DNA of 22,029 nt from an uncultured Acetatifactor sp. Lineage in GTDB: Bacteria > Bacillota > Clostridia > Lachnospirales > Lachnospiraceae. Each line of letters starts with the position of its first letter. Position 1 is the stretch's first letter. The notes under the pieces are model-generated. The model ran no database searches. It was not told the DNA's origin and worked only from the letters and a program-made list of their open reading frames with translations. Shown in pieces: positions 20,836 through 22,029 of the stretch. Where the stretch lies: contig CAJTOJ010000046.1 of assembly GCA_910577665.1 (NCBI GenBank), positions 1 to 22,029 on the forward strand. The letters run 5' to 3'. The position numbers and the translations under genes were made by a program.

Positions 20836-21591
20836 ATGGGAAGAATTGTATTGATGGTACTTAGGCTTTTCCTGAAGGTTCCTTATTACCTGTTTGGCAT
20901 ATGGATACGGGGTAGGAGAAAAGACTATGATTTGGAAGATTCCTATGCATTTGTGAAGAAGGTGACAAAAGCCGCCAATCGTGCAGGCCGTGTGAAGATC
21001 CAGACATACGGACTGGAGAACATTCCAAAACAGAATGGTTTTATCTTTTTCCCCAATCACCAGGGGCTTTTTGATGTATTAGTGTTTCTGGAATCCTGTC
21101 CGGTTCCCTTTGCCTTTGTCATTAAGAAAGAGGCCAGCAATGTAATCCTGCTCAAGCAGGTAGTTGCAGCACTGAGGTCTATTGTCATTGACCGTGAAGA
21201 CATCAAGCAGTCCCTGCAGGTAATCAACCAGATGGCTGAGGAGGTGAAGCAGGGGAGGAATTTTCTGGTTTTTGCAGAGGGAACCAGAAGCAGACAGGGA
21301 AACCAGCTTCTTCCTTTTAAAGGTGGAACGTTTAAAAGTGCAGTGAAGGCGAAATGTCCTATTGTTCCCTGTGCCCTTATTGATTCCTATAAACCTTTTG
21401 ATGAGAAATCCATTGCGCCGGTGACAGTCAAACTGATCTATCTGCCGCCGGTCTGTTATGAAGAGTATAGGAATATGAAGACTCCGGAGATTGCGAATCT
21501 GGTCAGGGAGCGGATCCGGGAAGCGATTGGCCTATATGAAAATCTGTCCGCGGACCAGGAGAACGGCGGGAACTGCTCAGAAAGGGCGTAG
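20836..21591 (+). CDS. 1-acyl-glycerol-3-phosphate acyltransferase (PlsC family)
   Basis: The protein (251 residues) has a hydrophobic, basic N-terminus that would associate with the membrane. The acyltransferase motifs are FFPNHQGLFD (HX4D with His75 and Asp80), a KKEAS region, LVFAEGTRSRQGNQL (substrate-binding EGTRS) and CPIVPCALIDSYKPF. It transfers an acyl chain to lysophosphatidic acid in phospholipid synthesis. The ATG follows the fumarase beta stop after 6 nt, with GAGGGA upstream, so it belongs to the same transcript. No T-rich terminator is visible between its stop and the tRNA promoter. Confidence 0.92.
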   Translation: MGRIVLMVLRLFLKVPYYLFGIWIRGRRKDYDLEDSYAFVKKVTKAANRAGRVKIQTYGLENIPKQNGFIFFPNHQGLFDVLVFLESCPVPFAFVIKKEASNVILLKQVVAALRSIVIDREDIKQSLQVINQMAEEVKQGRNFLVFAEGTRSRQGNQLLPFKGGTFKSAVKAKCPIVPCALIDSYKPFDEKSIAPVTVKLIYLPPVCYEEYRNMKTPEIANLVRERIREAIGLYENLSADQENGGNCSERA

Positions 21592-21645
21592 CGAACATTC
21601 ACGGCAATGGCAAAAAAGATATTGCTAAAATATTGAAAAAAACGA

Positions 21646-21674
21646 TTGACAAAACACTACCTCTTATGTATAAT
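21646..21674 (+). promoter_or_regulatory. Consensus promoter of the tRNA-Ser gene
   Basis: TTGACA (21646-21651) and TATAAT (21669-21674) have an ideal 17-bp spacer. The tRNA begins about 55 nt after the expected transcription start. Confidence 0.85.
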
Positions 21675-21735
21675 AACTTGTGCGTCAGCCAATAAGGCGC
21701 TTGAAAATGAATATAAAAATGTAAGTTCGGATTAA

Positions 21736-21823
21736 GGAGAAATACTCAAGAGGCCGAAGAGGCGCCCCTGCTAAGGGTGTAGGTCGGGCAACCGGCGCGA
21801 GGGTTCAAATCCCTCTTTCTCCG
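21736..21823 (+). tRNA. tRNA-Ser (anticodon GCU)
   Basis: The 88-nt gene has the acceptor stem GGAGAAA (21736-21742) pairing with TTTCTCC (21816-21822) and discriminator G. The anticodon stem CGCCC/GGGTG encloses loop CTGCTAA with anticodon GCT at 21770-21772. A long variable arm (type II, as expected for Ser) is followed by the T arm GAGGG TTCAAAT CCCTC. CCA is not encoded. It decodes AGC and AGU. Confidence 0.95.
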
Positions 21824-21845
21824 TTTTGCATTTCCAAAAAGGTTA

Positions 21846-21874
21846 TTGACAAGCTTTGAGGAATGTGATAATAT
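21846..21874 (+). promoter_or_regulatory. First of two tandem promoters, probably rRNA operon P1
   Basis: TTGACA (21846-21851) and TAATAT (21869-21874) have a 17-bp spacer, 22 nt after the tRNA end. No protein-coding frame follows. Confidence 0.7.
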
Positions 21875-21947
21875 GAAAATCTGCCATGACAGGCGTGGAA
21901 GTAAAAGATGAAGCGTCAAAAAAAGCAGAAAAAAGTAAAAAAAGTTG

Positions 21948-21976
21948 TTGACAAAGCCAGGCGGCTGTGATATCCT
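21948..21976 (+). promoter_or_regulatory. Second tandem promoter, probably rRNA operon P2, with A-rich UP element
   Basis: TTGACA (21948-21953) and TATCCT (21971-21976) are 17 bp apart. Runs of A at about 21918-21943 directly upstream look like an UP element for the RNA polymerase alpha subunit. This arrangement is typical of rRNA promoters. Confidence 0.75.
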
Positions 21977-21984
21977 ATCAGAGT

Positions 21985-22029
21985 TGCCGCTGAGGGAAAC
22001 AACGGCAGGAACCTTGACAACTGAACAGT
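21985..22029 (+). promoter_or_regulatory. rRNA leader with hairpin and boxA-like sequence (runs off the right edge)
   Basis: TGCCG (21985-21989) and CGGCA (22003-22007) can form a leader hairpin. The last bases, ACCTTGACAACTGAACAGT, resemble the CTTTGAAAACTGAACA motif found in Firmicute rRNA leaders and spacers. A 16S rRNA gene probably starts shortly after the window; this is inference. Confidence 0.55.

Noticed and set aside
1..22029. CRISPR array or cas genes
   Set aside because: No regularly spaced direct repeats and no Cas-like protein were seen.

Overview
The window looks like a chromosome segment from an anaerobic gut Firmicute of the Lachnospiraceae type (Clostridium/Blautia/Enterocloster-like). 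This is inferred from protein style, strong AGGAGG ribosome binding sites, frequent GTG/TTG starts, consensus TTGACA-17-TATAAT promoters, a two-subunit class I fumarase and an ECF-type transporter remnant. I could not run a search, so genus and species are not assigned.

Layout. (1) 1-852: the N-terminal part of an IS4-type transposase runs off the left edge and abuts an FHA-domain gene that has lost its 5' part. (2) 1087-5475, minus strand: a redox/stress operon with a DUF4405-like membrane protein (broken by one TGA), a flavodoxin-like lipoprotein, a frameshifted and doubly truncated SDR, an iron-containing alcohol dehydrogenase, an alpha/beta hydrolase with a Cys nucleophile and a 68-residue Cys-containing protein. 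Its divergent LysR-type regulator is reduced to promoter, operator, RBS and six codons. (3) 5600-7480: a decayed ECF transporter locus (ATPase with two in-frame TGA stops, the end of a T component, a stub behind a palindromic operator), then about 550 nt with no recognisable gene. (4) 7486-16749, plus strand: a surface polysaccharide locus with a serine recombinase, a putative invertible promoter segment, an AP2/zinc-ribbon regulator-like protein, a sugar-1-phosphate transferase, a membrane metallophosphoesterase, two polysaccharide co-polymerase-like membrane proteins (the second with a degenerate GGDEF domain), an internally deleted glycosyltransferase and a Wzx-type flippase. No Wzy polymerase is present. 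(5) 16799-21591, plus strand: a three-hairpin intergenic element, a rhomboid protease, a flavodoxin/SCP2-like fusion, a HIT hydrolase, both fumarase subunits and a PlsC-type acyltransferase. (6) 21646-22029: a promoter and tRNA-Ser(GCU), then two tandem consensus promoters and a boxA-like leader, so an rRNA operon probably starts just beyond the right edge.

How it may work together. The main candidate system is the head of the polysaccharide locus. A small serine recombinase lies just upstream of inverted repeats (10 bp exact, about 17 bp with one indel and one mismatch) that bracket 102 bp. That segment carries a TTGAAA-17-TAACAT promoter which now points away from the locus. Inversion would place it about 30 nt upstream of the first gene's TTG start. 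This is the geometry of a phase-variable ON/OFF switch, apparently captured here in the OFF state. The left third of the window is a decay zone, with at least six independently broken genes.
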